Source: an uncultured Pseudodesulfovibrio sp. (GTDB lineage: Bacteria; Desulfobacterota; Desulfovibrionia; Desulfovibrionales; Desulfovibrionaceae). From it: a stretch of 64,000 bases of DNA. The stretch is from positions 248,001 through 312,000 of the forward strand of contig NZ_OY776488.1 of assembly GCF_963675635.1 (NCBI RefSeq), read 5' to 3'. Below, one piece after another: positions 26,434-35,007 of this stretch. The notes under the pieces are model-generated. The model was not told the DNA's origin. It saw only the letters and a program-made list of their open reading frames with translations, and searched no databases. Numbering within the stretch: position 1 is the stretch's first letter; each line of letters starts with the position of its first letter. A program made the position numbers and the translations under genes.

Positions 26434-26444
26434 GGTGTTTCCTC

Positions 26445-27137
26445 TTATGCGTATAAAGGGACGGTCCGCTGAGTCGAACCGTGTGGTACGTGTTGATGGC
26501 GGGCGAACCAATCCGGGGTGATCCGGCCGTTTTCCACGGCAATGACATGATCCCCCAGTTGATCTGCTTCCCCGAGGTCATGGGTTACATGGAGAATGGG
26601 AATGTTAAGGTCCTTTTTGATGTCTGACAGCAGGGAACACAAGAAGGTTCGTGTGGCCGTATCCAGAGCCGAGAAAGGTTCGTCGAGCAAGAGCAGGTCC
26701 GGTTCACTGGCGAGAGCCTGACAAAAGGCGGTTCTCTGTCGTTCTCCGCCGGAAATGGAGCCTGGCCGCTGGTTCTCAAGGTGACTGATGCCGAAGGTTT
26801 GCATCAGGGCGTCAACCGATGCCGGTCTGACGGCCCCGAAGGTTATGTTCCGGCGGACGGTCATATGTGGAAAAAGCGTGTATTCCTGAAAGACCAGTCC
26901 GATTTTTCGTTTGCGGGTGGGGATGAAGTCTCCAGTATTCGAATCTGTCCATGGCACATTGTTCAGACTGATGGCACCGCTGTCCGGTGTTTCTAGTCCG
27001 GCAATGATGCGGATGAGTGTGGTCTTTCCTGCGCCGGACGGTCCGACAATGGCTGTCAGTTCTCCTGCAGCACAGGAAAATTCGGTTTGCAGATCGAAAT
27101 GTGGGAGTTTTTTATGGATATTGACGGACAGAGTCAT
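26445..27137 (-). CDS. modC: Molybdate/tungstate ABC transporter ATPase
   Basis: A 230-residue ABC ATPase: Walker A GPSGAGKTT, Q-loop VFQEYTLFPH, signature SISGGERQR, Walker B LLLLDEP and the H-loop VTHDLGEA. It lacks the C-terminal TOBE/Mop domain of many ModC proteins; molybdate sensing may be left to the divergent TunR-type regulator. As the first gene of modC-modA-modB-DUF364, its upstream region holds the probable TunR site. Confidence 0.92.
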   Translation of the reverse strand: MTLSVNIHKKLPHFDLQTEFSCAAGELTAIVGPSGAGKTTLIRIIAGLETPDSGAISLNNVPWTDSNTGDFIPTRKRKIGLVFQEYTLFPHMTVRRNITFGAVRPASVDALMQTFGISHLENQRPGSISGGERQRTAFCQALASEPDLLLLDEPFSALDTATRTFLCSLLSDIKKDLNIPILHVTHDLGEADQLGDHVIAVENGRITPDWFARHQHVPHGSTQRTVPLYA

Positions 27138-27228
27138 GGTTTTCCATATCCTTTTAGGTGTCGGGGTAACATGCAGGCTTGTGTCATGATTACAATTTAC
27201 CTATGTTCTGTTCTGTTATTCGGCAACC

Positions 27229-27259
27229 ACGTCACGCGAATAGTAAAAAAACGTGACTT
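27229..27259. promoter_or_regulatory. Candidate TunR-binding inverted repeat between modC and tunR
   Basis: GTCACG (27231-27236) and CGTGAC (27252-27257) form an inverted repeat with 15 bases between the arms, and an outer A/T pair extends it to 31 bases. It lies 92 bases upstream of modC and 17 bases upstream of the regulator start. TunR proteins are reported to bind a motif of about 30 bp and to activate modABC; the match here is by length and position. Confidence 0.6.
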
Positions 27260-27275
27260 TCAAGGGACCATATCA

Positions 27276-28337
27276 ATGAACAATATGAAATCATCCAGCA
27301 AGGTCTGTCCCCGGGAGTTCTTTAATGTTTCGGAACATGTGAATTATCTGGAACCATCCGAGATATTCGCTTTTGAAGAGGCGTTCAGACAGTGGAAATC
27401 CGCAGCTGTTCGAACGGACAGCGTACAGGCAAGAGAGCGCATGTGGCTTATCTTTTTGATGCTCAGGCACACGGGTGCGCGTTTGGGGGAAGTTTTATCC
27501 CTTGATGATGCGACCGCCTTTGATGTTGGCGGGACGTTTGTTCGATTGGGACGGGAAGGGCGAATCCGTGAAGTGCCGCTTCCGAGCGAATTGTTTGATG
27601 AGATAATGGCAGTCCTTGAAGGCCCGTTGGGGTGTGGTTTGCGGGGAACATTCTTTCAGGTTGACCCTGGGTATTTTCGACGTATCTGCTATGCCCGCGG
27701 CAAGGATTGCGGGTTATCCAAAGACCGTGTCTGTCCGAAGTCCCTGCGGAACACCCGAGCCGTGGAGATGTTGCGCAGCGGTGTTCCCATCACTATCGTC
27801 AAGGACATCCTTGGTCAGTCTTCTCTTGATCTGACAGCGAACTTTCAACAGTTTTCGACTGGTGACATGCAGTCCATCGTGCGGACAGCCCACAGCTCCA
27901 TGCGCAAGCGGACCAGTGCGCGAAACTCTTTTGTCGGTCATGTGATAGGTGTCGTCTCAGATTCTGTCATGGCGGAAGTGATCATGGAGACGCGGTCGGG
28001 CATGGTCTTGTCCGCAGTCATCACTTCTGACAGTCTTCGTACCCTGAACCTTGTGAAGGGTGCTCCGGTTGTTGCCACGGTCAAGGCTCCACTGGTGAAT
28101 GTCGTTTTGTGTCAGAAAACGCCAGTCGGTAGTGCTCGAAACCGATTCAGGGCGACCGTGCTTCGCGTGACCGATTCTCCCGTACTTTCCGAAGTGCTGG
28201 GACGTATGCCAGATGGGACCGATGTATGTGCGCTTATCTCTGCACAGAGTGCCAACGACCTGGCACTGCAATCCGGGGATGAGGTGGAGTTCTGGTTCAA
28301 AGCTCTGTCCGTAGTCCTGAACACCATACAGCTGTGA
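27276..28337 (+). CDS. tunR: Tungstate/molybdate-responsive regulator with recombinase-derived DNA-binding domain
   Basis: A 353-residue protein. Residues ~1-200 are a tyrosine-recombinase-like fold (RHTGARLGEVLSL, SLRNTRAVEMLRSG, VKDILGQSS), but key catalytic residues are changed: the late His box is LGQ instead of LGH and the Tyr position is Phe (ANFQQFS). Residues ~210-353 are two TOBE/Mop oxyanion-binding domains, each beginning SARN. This is the architecture of TunR, described in sulfate-reducing bacteria as a regulator evolved from XerC/D recombinases that controls modABC. It is divergent from modC. AAGGGA precedes ATG 27276; a frame further upstream would run into modC. Confidence 0.9.
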   Translation: MNNMKSSSKVCPREFFNVSEHVNYLEPSEIFAFEEAFRQWKSAAVRTDSVQARERMWLIFLMLRHTGARLGEVLSLDDATAFDVGGTFVRLGREGRIREVPLPSELFDEIMAVLEGPLGCGLRGTFFQVDPGYFRRICYARGKDCGLSKDRVCPKSLRNTRAVEMLRSGVPITIVKDILGQSSLDLTANFQQFSTGDMQSIVRTAHSSMRKRTSARNSFVGHVIGVVSDSVMAEVIMETRSGMVLSAVITSDSLRTLNLVKGAPVVATVKAPLVNVVLCQKTPVGSARNRFRATVLRVTDSPVLSEVLGRMPDGTDVCALISAQSANDLALQSGDEVEFWFKALSVVLNTIQL

Positions 28338-28380
28338 CAGGTTCTGTCTGTGTGCATCTTAAACTCCAGTAAGGTATAGA

Positions 28381-28411
28381 TTGACCATGCTGTGTTTAGT
28401 TGCTAAACACA
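28381..28411 (+). promoter_or_regulatory. MarR promoter with overlapping palindromic operator
   Basis: An operator with 9-bp arms and a 3-bp centre spans 28391-28411 (core GTGTTTAG-TTG-CTAAACAC). It overlaps a possible promoter: TTGACC at 28381-28386 and TAAACA at 28404-28409 with 17-bp spacing. A transcript would start at or next to the ATG at 28416, suggesting a leaderless mRNA under autorepression. Confidence 0.7.
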
Positions 28412-28415
28412 TAGC

Positions 28416-28874
28416 ATGAGAACTTTCGAAGAAATGATGCCAGTGCTCACGCAATTCAGTCGAGCCATGACGAAGTATTCGCTTATTGACAGAAAATCCT
28501 TTGATTTTGGTGTGGGAATGCAGTTGTACCCCGCGGAGATCCATATGGTCACCACGGTGGATATGCATGATGCCGCAGGAGTGACGGAGTTGGCTGAGGA
28601 ACTCGGTACCACAAAGGGGGCTGTGTCTCAGTTGGTTGGTAAGCTTGTGAAGAAAGGGCTGCTTGTGAAGGAACCAGACCCCGAGCATGGAGCGCGTGTC
28701 ATTATCAGAACCACGGAACTCGGGAAGAAAGCCAGTGATAATCATGTGAACTTTCATCGAAATCACGACAGGGATTTTCTGGAGTTTATGAGTCAGCTTG
28801 ACGATGATGCATATGAGACTATTCGTCAGTTTGGCGAGCAGATGAATATGTGGATGGATAACTATTTGAAATAA
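28416..28874 (+). CDS. MarR-family transcriptional regulator
   Basis: A 152-residue regulator with a winged helix-turn-helix: AGVTELAEELGTTKGAVSQLVGKLVKKG for the helix-turn-helix and DPEHGARVII for the wing. No ribosome-binding site precedes the ATG; the operator ends only 4 bases upstream. The gene is followed by a methyltransferase whose leader carries the same operator core, so the protein most likely represses both. The ligand is unknown. Confidence 0.9.
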   Translation: MRTFEEMMPVLTQFSRAMTKYSLIDRKSFDFGVGMQLYPAEIHMVTTVDMHDAAGVTELAEELGTTKGAVSQLVGKLVKKGLLVKEPDPEHGARVIIRTTELGKKASDNHVNFHRNHDRDFLEFMSQLDDDAYETIRQFGEQMNMWMDNYLK

Positions 28875-28890
28875 TTTTTTTACCTTATGG

Positions 28891-28905
28891 GTTTAGCACC
28901 TAAAC
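28891..28905 (+). promoter_or_regulatory. Second MarR-type operator, upstream of the methyltransferase
   Basis: GTTTAG-CAC-CTAAAC repeats the core of the operator upstream of the MarR gene, with the same 3-base spacing. It sits just upstream of the GGAG ribosome-binding site (28911-28914), where a bound repressor would block transcription of the methyltransferase. Confidence 0.72.
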
Positions 28906-28919
28906 ACAAAGGAGTATCT

Positions 28920-29933
28920 ATGCTTGTGACGAAACCTCAGAACAATTTTGAGCCGGTACATGCCATGTTGATGCAGTCTTTTTCTGCCAAAGTCGTCATG
29001 AGTGCCGTAGATTTGAAACTTTTTGATAGGCTTGATAGGCTTCCACGTTCGGCGTCCGAGCTTGCTGATGAGATAGGGGGGATGGTCGAAAGGCTGGAGC
29101 CGCTGCTGAATCTTATGGTCGCAGCTGATCTGGTGGTGAAAAGTGAGGAGGGGTATCAAAACACTTCGCGAGCATCTGAATTTTTGGTCAGCAGCGCGCC
29201 GCGGTATCAAGGAAGTTGCATGCGGTTGACTATGCGCTTCAATGCGATGGTGGAGGACAGAATAACAGAACTTGTCTGTGGCGGAGAGGTTTCCCATACC
29301 AAGACGGATTGGGGGATCGACGAAAGCATTGAAGGCTCGGCGCAGGATGCCATGGGTGGGGCCTTGTCACATGTGCTTGAATTTACAGCTGCTTTGCCCG
29401 GCTTTTCCAAGTTCAGGCTCATGGGTGATATCGGAGGTAATCATGGCCTGTATACCATGGGTGTATTGGAGCGAAACAAAGACATGAGCGGAGTGATTTT
29501 CGATTTGCCTTCCGTTGTAGAAAAATCACAGGCTCAGTGCGATAAATACGGATTCGGTGATCGTGTAACCACACAGGGGGTGGACTTCAGGAAAGATCAT
29601 TTGCCTGCCGGAGAGTTTGACCTGATTCTCACTTCTCATGTGTTGTATATATTCAAGCAGGATCTTGTGGGGACGCTGCGAAGAATTGCCGAAGGCTTGA
29701 AGCCAGGAGGCTGGTTCGTGTCCCATCATTATTCAGGGTATGGAAAGCCCGGTTATGAAATGTCAAAGACTTCATTGGAATTGCTAACGCGTTTGTGCGG
29801 CTATTCTTCCCATTTTATTGAGCAGGAAGAATTGGTCGGGATTTTGGAAAGTCTTGGGTTTGATAATATCCGTTGTCAGCCGGTTTTCGAGAATGGCCTT
29901 GGATTGATGGTCGCCGCGCAAAAAGGGGCATGA
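28920..29933 (+). CDS. O-methyltransferase (dimerising, HIOMT-like)
   Basis: A 337-residue methyltransferase with an N-terminal winged-helix dimerisation domain (~15-95: LKLFDRLDRLPRSASELAD) and a C-terminal SAM-binding domain (FRLMGDIGGNHGLYTMGVL, VIFDLPSVV, GVDFRKDHLPAGEFDLI, GGWFVSHHY). This is the layout of plant-type and acetylserotonin O-methyltransferases, which act on small phenolic or other hydroxyl substrates. ATG 28920 has AAAGGAG 5 bases upstream. It is regulated by the adjacent MarR protein, so it may answer a xenobiotic or aromatic signal. Confidence 0.85.
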   Translation: MLVTKPQNNFEPVHAMLMQSFSAKVVMSAVDLKLFDRLDRLPRSASELADEIGGMVERLEPLLNLMVAADLVVKSEEGYQNTSRASEFLVSSAPRYQGSCMRLTMRFNAMVEDRITELVCGGEVSHTKTDWGIDESIEGSAQDAMGGALSHVLEFTAALPGFSKFRLMGDIGGNHGLYTMGVLERNKDMSGVIFDLPSVVEKSQAQCDKYGFGDRVTTQGVDFRKDHLPAGEFDLILTSHVLYIFKQDLVGTLRRIAEGLKPGGWFVSHHYSGYGKPGYEMSKTSLELLTRLCGYSSHFIEQEELVGILESLGFDNIRCQPVFENGLGLMVAAQKGA

Positions 29934-29990
29934 TGCATTTTTTTCATGGGATGCATCTGAACCCGTTGGTTCATATTTTAGTTGAGAAAG

Positions 29991-30023
29991 AAAAGGTTGC
30001 CGGGGAGTCTCGGCAACCTTTTT
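29991..30023 (+). terminator. Intrinsic terminator after the methyltransferase
   Basis: An 8-bp stem (29995-30002 with 30011-30018), extended by A-T pairs, with an 8-nt loop and a five-T run. It ends the MarR/methyltransferase unit. Confidence 0.92.
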
Positions 30024-30200
30024 GCTGTTATTGTGCAAGGATGAAACGGAGTTTTTCCTACTGTATTTCCTCAAGAAAACGCTGATCTGAAATTAAGAAG
30101 ACACCATGTTGTAACAATTCTCTGTTGTGTAAAAGTGCACATGGTTGTACTTACGGGTGTATAAAACGTTGATGTGTCATTTTTAATAAGGAGTATGACC

Positions 30201-31259
30201 GTGAAGAAGATTATCGTGTTCGCTCTTCTGGCAATGTTTGCCTTTGCCGGGACAGCCCATGCGGAAACGCTGAAATTGTTGACGTGGAAAGGGTATGCCC
30301 CGCAAAAGGTGATCGATGCTTTTGAGAAAGAAACAGGAATCAAGGTTGAAGTCACTTTTTCCAACAATGAAGAGATGATTGCCAAGTTGCGCGCCACTCG
30401 TGGGGCTGGTTTTGACCTGGCACAGCCTTCTCAGGACCGTATTTCTTCCGTGCAGGAAAAATTCAAGCTGTACCAACCGCTTGATTATTCCAAGATTGAC
30501 GCAGCTCTGTTCATCCCGTCCATGCTGGACGCGGTCAAGAAAAACACGCTGGTTGGCGGCAAGTCTCATGCTGTCCCGTTCTGTTGGGGAACTTCCGGCC
30601 TGATTGTCAACAATGACAAGGCTTCTGAAGCCACCTCCTTCAAAGCCCTGATTGATCCCAAGTACAAAGGTCGCGTGAGCTACCGTTTGAAGAGGCCTAC
30701 TCTGATCGCCATGGGTTTTGCACTCGGGTACGATCCGTTCTCCCTGTACGGTGACGTTGAAGCCTACACGGCTATGCTCGACAAGATCGCTGAGACAATG
30801 ATCGAAGCCAAGCCCATCGTGAAGAATTACTGGGCCAACGGCGACTCCCTGCTCGAATCCATGCGCTCTGAAGAAGTCTTCGTTGCCATGGCATGGGATG
30901 CAGGTGGATGGAAACTGCATGGCGATAACAAGGCCATTGATTTCAGGGCTCCCTCCGAGGGCGCATTGGGCTGGATTGACACATTCACCATTCCTGCCAA
31001 AGCCAAAAATGTTGAAGCTGCCTATAAATGGATCAACTTCATCATGAAGCCCGAAAATGCTGGATATTTTTCTTCTCAGGAAAAATACGCCACTGCTTCC
31101 AAGGGCGCACTGGAATTCACCGACAAGGCTGTTGCTGATAACTTTGCCCGCTCCTTCCCGCAAGCAACCATTGATAATATCAAGTGGTATCCGCCTGTTC
31201 CGGCCAAGCTGGAAAGCATCGAAGGCAAGATTCTGGACAAGATCAAGGCTGCAAACTAG
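30201..31259 (+). CDS. PotD-like periplasmic substrate-binding protein
   Basis: A 352-residue precursor with a signal peptide (KKIIVFALLAMFAFAGTAHA, cleaved before ETLK). It has the PotD/spermidine-putrescine-binding fold: LTWKGYAPQKVIDAFEKETG, FCWGTSGLIVN, and VAMAWDAGGW lining the substrate cleft. GTG 30201 is favoured because AAGGAG is 7 bases upstream; an ATG at 30195 would be only 1 base from it. It is first in a five-gene operon whose last gene is a glycerophosphodiesterase, so the substrate may not be a polyamine. Confidence 0.88.
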   Translation: MKKIIVFALLAMFAFAGTAHAETLKLLTWKGYAPQKVIDAFEKETGIKVEVTFSNNEEMIAKLRATRGAGFDLAQPSQDRISSVQEKFKLYQPLDYSKIDAALFIPSMLDAVKKNTLVGGKSHAVPFCWGTSGLIVNNDKASEATSFKALIDPKYKGRVSYRLKRPTLIAMGFALGYDPFSLYGDVEAYTAMLDKIAETMIEAKPIVKNYWANGDSLLESMRSEEVFVAMAWDAGGWKLHGDNKAIDFRAPSEGALGWIDTFTIPAKAKNVEAAYKWINFIMKPENAGYFSSQEKYATASKGALEFTDKAVADNFARSFPQATIDNIKWYPPVPAKLESIEGKILDKIKAAN

Positions 31260-31284
31260 CCAATGTTACGCTTCTGATGTATAA

Positions 31285-31319
31285 AAGGCGGGGTGTCCAA
31301 CCGGACCCCCGCCTTCTTT
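31285..31319 (+). terminator. Attenuating hairpin between binding protein and ATPase genes
   Basis: A GC-rich stem (GGCGGGG at 31287-31293 with CCCCGCC at 31307-31313, plus an inner 4-bp stem) is followed by TTCTTT. Placed inside the operon, it would make the binding protein more abundant than the membrane components, a common arrangement in ABC operons. Confidence 0.78.
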
Positions 31320-31341
31320 AATCTTTAATTCCACGAGTGTT

Positions 31342-32424
31342 ATGACCAACGATTTATCCGTTCGCAATATGGTAAAGCGGTTTGGCGATTTCATCGCTGT
31401 TGATGATGTCACTTTTGATGTCCCTACAGGCTCTTTTTTTTCTATTCTCGGTCCGTCCGGCTGTGGCAAGACGACGCTCTTGCGCATGATTGCCGGTTTT
31501 GAAGGGCCGACGTCCGGGACAATCGAGATCCGCGGTAAGGATATGCTTGGGGTGCCGCCCAACTTGCGGCCGGTGAACCTTGTGTTTCAGCATCTCGCTC
31601 TATTCCCCATGATGGACGTGGCAGGAAATATTGCGTTCGGTCTCAAGCGTCGTGGTTTCGGTGCTGCTGAAATCAAAACGAAAACCGAGGCCATGCTTGA
31701 GCGTGTCGGTCTGCCCGGATTCGGTAGCAAGCAGATCGGCCAACTCTCCGGTGGACAGAAACAGCGTGTGGCCATAGCCCGGTGTCTGGTGCTGGAACCT
31801 TCGGTCCTTCTGCTTGATGAGCCACTCGGTGCATTGGATCTCAAGCTTCGCGAACAGATGAAAGTGGAATTGAAGAAGCTGCAAGCCAAGGTCGGGACGA
31901 CTTTTATCTACATCACACACGACCAGTCCGAAGCCCTTGTCATGTCAGATCGGGTGGCTGTGATGAACAAGGGCCGGTTTGAACAGGTGGGTACGCCTCA
32001 GGAACTTTACGGCAAGCCCGCCACGCCGTTCGTTGCAAAGTTTGTAGGGGACAACAATATCTGGAGCGGGAAGGTGACCCAGCAGGTTGGTGACCATGTC
32101 CTCGTTTCCACGGATGAAGGGTATTCCTTCCGTACCAAGGCGCACAACTCCTGCGGTCATGGAAACAGGGTTGATCTGTTCCTCCGACCCGAGGCCATGC
32201 GTATTGAACCTCGGAATAAGGAGGGACTGAATACGTTCAACGTGATTGTGAAGAGCATTTTGTTTGACGGTGCCAACAGCCGTCTCCTGACTGTCACCAA
32301 GGAAGACCACGAATTATTGGTCACGCTCCCGCAGAATCGCAAATTCGATTACATTGAGCCGGGAAATGAAGTCACCATCGGCTGGCATCCTGATTCCGGT
32401 ATCTGTTTCGATACGGAGGCGTAA
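31342..32424 (+). CDS. PotA-like ABC transporter ATPase
   Basis: A 360-residue importer ATPase: Walker A GPSGCGKTT, Q-loop VFQHLALFP, signature QLSGGQKQR, Walker B VLLLDEP, D-loop GALD and H-loop ITHDQSEA. A C-terminal TOBE regulatory domain (~240-355) matches the PotA/MalK class. It precedes the first permease by 1 base. Confidence 0.92.
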   Translation: MTNDLSVRNMVKRFGDFIAVDDVTFDVPTGSFFSILGPSGCGKTTLLRMIAGFEGPTSGTIEIRGKDMLGVPPNLRPVNLVFQHLALFPMMDVAGNIAFGLKRRGFGAAEIKTKTEAMLERVGLPGFGSKQIGQLSGGQKQRVAIARCLVLEPSVLLLDEPLGALDLKLREQMKVELKKLQAKVGTTFIYITHDQSEALVMSDRVAVMNKGRFEQVGTPQELYGKPATPFVAKFVGDNNIWSGKVTQQVGDHVLVSTDEGYSFRTKAHNSCGHGNRVDLFLRPEAMRIEPRNKEGLNTFNVIVKSILFDGANSRLLTVTKEDHELLVTLPQNRKFDYIEPGNEVTIGWHPDSGICFDTEA

Positions 32425-32425
32425 C

Positions 32426-33280
32426 ATGAAACGTTCCCGTCTTGGTTTCTGGATATTTTTCGCGCCGGTACTTATGTGGCTCCTGCTCCTGATTGTTCTG
32501 CCGCATCTCGACCTGCTGACCATGAGTTTCAGGGGAGAAGATGACTACGGTGACGCTGTCTGGACAATGCAAAATTACATGAATTTCTTTACCGAACCAG
32601 TCTATTGGCTGACTTTCGTGCGCACCGCGCTGTATGCGATCATCACTACATTCATTACGTTTCTGCTCGCCATGCCTGTATCCTTCTATATTGCCAAACT
32701 GGCAAGAACGCGGGTGCAGGGCGCACTCATGATTCTGCTGCTGCTTCCATTCTGGGTCAGTGAACTTGTGCGTATTTATGGCTGGATGATCCTGCTGCGG
32801 GAATCCGGGGTGCTGAACTTTTTCATGCTTAAACTGGGCGTCATCGATACGCCCATCGAAATGCTCTATAATGACGCGACAATGATCATGGGGCTGGTTT
32901 ATACCTCCATGCTGTTCATGGTCGTCCCACTGGTATCCGTTATGGATAGCCTGGACGACAGTCTCATCGAGGCGGCCCACGATCTTGGGGCAGGGCATCT
33001 TACCATCTGGCGGACCATCATCATTCCGCATTGCAAGCCAGGTATCACGTCCGGTGCCATCGTGGTCTTCATGCTCGCGCTTGGTAATTACCTGACGCCA
33101 AACCTTATGGGGGGCAAGAATTCGCTCTGGTTTACCGAGCAGATTTATAACCAGTTCATTGCCAGCTTCAACTGGAGTCAGGGGTCGGCTTTCGGCTTCC
33201 TGCTGCTTTTGATCAGTTCGTTCATTATTTGGGCGGGTCTCAAGCTGACGGGCCAGAAGCTCGGGGAGGTGGCATCATGA
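32426..33280 (+). CDS. PotB-like ABC transporter permease
   Basis: A 284-residue membrane protein with six predicted helices and the EAA loop (EAAHDLGAGHLTIWRTIIIP). ATG 32426 has GGAGG 6 bases upstream. It pairs with the second permease, which it overlaps by ATGA, as PotB pairs with PotC. Confidence 0.9.
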   Translation: MKRSRLGFWIFFAPVLMWLLLLIVLPHLDLLTMSFRGEDDYGDAVWTMQNYMNFFTEPVYWLTFVRTALYAIITTFITFLLAMPVSFYIAKLARTRVQGALMILLLLPFWVSELVRIYGWMILLRESGVLNFFMLKLGVIDTPIEMLYNDATMIMGLVYTSMLFMVVPLVSVMDSLDDSLIEAAHDLGAGHLTIWRTIIIPHCKPGITSGAIVVFMLALGNYLTPNLMGGKNSLWFTEQIYNQFIASFNWSQGSAFGFLLLLISSFIIWAGLKLTGQKLGEVAS

Positions 33281-34131
33281 TCCGTTCATTGCCGCGAAGC
33301 AATACCTATAATTGGTCTTTCAATCTGTTCATTATTGCGTATTTTGCGTTCCTGTTCGCGCCGCTTCTTGTCACTTGTGTGCTGGCGTTCAATGACTCCA
33401 ATTATCCGTCGTTGCCATGGCAGGGATTTACTCTTGACTGGTTCACATCTTCCGGGCCAGAAAGGGTCGGTCTTTTTTTTGATGATCAGAATCTGCGATC
33501 TATTGTGACAAGTTTTCAGACCGCTTTTTTTGTGTCCATTTTCAGCGTAGTGGTCGGCACCTGTGCGAGCTTCCTGTTCGAAAATGAGGAATTCCGTTTC
33601 AAGGGAGTGCTCTATTTTCTTATGCTCGCTCCGTTGGTCATCCCGGGCGTTATTCTCGGTATTTCTCTGCTCCTTGCGGCCAATACGGCCGGGACGTTTT
33701 TTGATGAAACATTTGGATTGGATTTTGACTTGTTCCGTCCCAGCTTCTGGCTGGTCGTACTCGGTCAGTTCTCATTTATCACAACCTTTGTGACGCTCGT
33801 TGTTTCGGCGCGGTTGCGTAAGTTCGATAAGTCGCTTGAAGAAGCGGCCCTGAATCTTGGAGCAACCCAACTCGGTGTTATTTGGCATATTACTTTGAAA
33901 TTCCTGCGACCGGCCATTATGGGCGCAGGAGCCGTGGCCTTTCTCATGAGTTTTGAGAACTTCAACACCACGTTGTTTCTCGTGGGGTCGGAGCCGACCC
34001 TGCCGATCAACCTATACTTACAGGTTCGAGACGGCAGCACGCCGGTCATCAATTCGATATCCCTGATGCTCATTGTGGGAACGTCACTTTTGGCCATGGT
34101 CAATCTGTATTTCACGAAGAAGGAAGAATAA
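33277..34131 (+). CDS. PotC-like ABC transporter permease
   Basis: A 284-residue membrane protein with six helices and the EAA loop (EAALNLGATQLGVIWHITL). GGGGAGG at 33263-33269 supports ATG 33277 within the ATGA overlap. It is the second permease of the PotABCD-type importer. Confidence 0.9.
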   Translation: MIRSLPRSNTYNWSFNLFIIAYFAFLFAPLLVTCVLAFNDSNYPSLPWQGFTLDWFTSSGPERVGLFFDDQNLRSIVTSFQTAFFVSIFSVVVGTCASFLFENEEFRFKGVLYFLMLAPLVIPGVILGISLLLAANTAGTFFDETFGLDFDLFRPSFWLVVLGQFSFITTFVTLVVSARLRKFDKSLEEAALNLGATQLGVIWHITLKFLRPAIMGAGAVAFLMSFENFNTTLFLVGSEPTLPINLYLQVRDGSTPVINSISLMLIVGTSLLAMVNLYFTKKEE

Positions 34132-34977
34132 GTGTTCTTCGATTTTCTGCCCGGTGCGGGGTATGTCTGTGCCCATCGCGGCGCACGCGCTTTAGCGCCT
34201 GAGAATACAATGCTCGCGGCGGAACTGGCCGTGGAGCTGGGAGCCAATTTCTGGGAACTTGATGTCCATAAAGTCGCAGATGGAACGTTTATGGTTTTCC
34301 ACGACGACGTCTTGTCGCGAACCACGGACGTTGTCACACACGCAGGCTTTACCGGAGTTGAGCCGTGGTCAACGCATGAGTATTCATGTGAAGAGTTGCA
34401 ACAACTGGACGCCGGGGCCTGGTTTGTCGAGACAGACCCTTATGGGACCATTGCCAGCGGTGACGTTTCATCCGAGACTCTCGACAGGATGGCCGGGCAG
34501 AAAATTCCCACGCTTAGGCAAGCGTTGGAGTTTTCCCGGTGTCACAATCTTCCTGTAAATGTCGAAATCAAGGATCAGCTTCAATCACCGGGCGATCTGT
34601 CCATTGTCGATGACGTTCTGAAATTGGCGCGTGAAACTGAGACTGAAAATCTTATTCTGTTCTCATCCTTCAACCACGATTATTTGTCCCGGATGCATCA
34701 TATTGCTCCGGCTATGCCATTGGCGGTGTTGGTTGAGGACAATCATCCTGATGATATCTTTGGCTACCTTAAATTCTTTGGAGCTGTTGGATATCATCCA
34801 GACAAGAACATCATAGATCCTGAATTGGTACGGAGCCTTGCTAGTCGTGGCGTCAAGGTCAGTCCGTATACCGTCAACGACATGGATCAGGCGATGTCGC
34901 TGATCCATGCCGGTTGTTTCGGGATCATTACGGATTTTGTTCACACACTTCGTCAACGACTTTCAAAGCAACCATAG
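34132..34977 (+). CDS. Glycerophosphodiester phosphodiesterase
   Basis: A 281-residue cytoplasmic GDPD enzyme: HRGARALAPENTM with the catalytic His-Arg, ELDVHKVADG with the metal-binding Glu/Asp, and VFHDDVLSRTT with the second His-Asp; NVEIKDQL gives the later Glu/Lys. It hydrolyses glycerophosphodiesters to glycerol-3-phosphate and an alcohol. It starts with GTG directly after the permease stop, with AAGGAAG upstream. No signal peptide is seen. Its place at the end of the importer operon parallels ugpQ in the ugp system, suggesting the importer brings in glycerophosphodiesters. Confidence 0.92.
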   Translation: MFFDFLPGAGYVCAHRGARALAPENTMLAAELAVELGANFWELDVHKVADGTFMVFHDDVLSRTTDVVTHAGFTGVEPWSTHEYSCEELQQLDAGAWFVETDPYGTIASGDVSSETLDRMAGQKIPTLRQALEFSRCHNLPVNVEIKDQLQSPGDLSIVDDVLKLARETETENLILFSSFNHDYLSRMHHIAPAMPLAVLVEDNHPDDIFGYLKFFGAVGYHPDKNIIDPELVRSLASRGVKVSPYTVNDMDQAMSLIHAGCFGIITDFVHTLRQRLSKQP

Positions 34978-35007
34978 TGCTGATTCGGCTTTGACCAGTC
35001 GCGCCGG

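Noticed and set aside
27276-28337. Phage integrase or integrative element
   Set aside because: The recombinase part has lost catalytic His and Tyr and is fused to TOBE domains; no attachment sites or phage genes are nearby. It is a TunR-type regulator.
30183-31163. A 326-codon minus-strand frame opposite the PotD-like gene
   Set aside because: Antisense shadow; the + strand gene has a signal peptide and family motifs.
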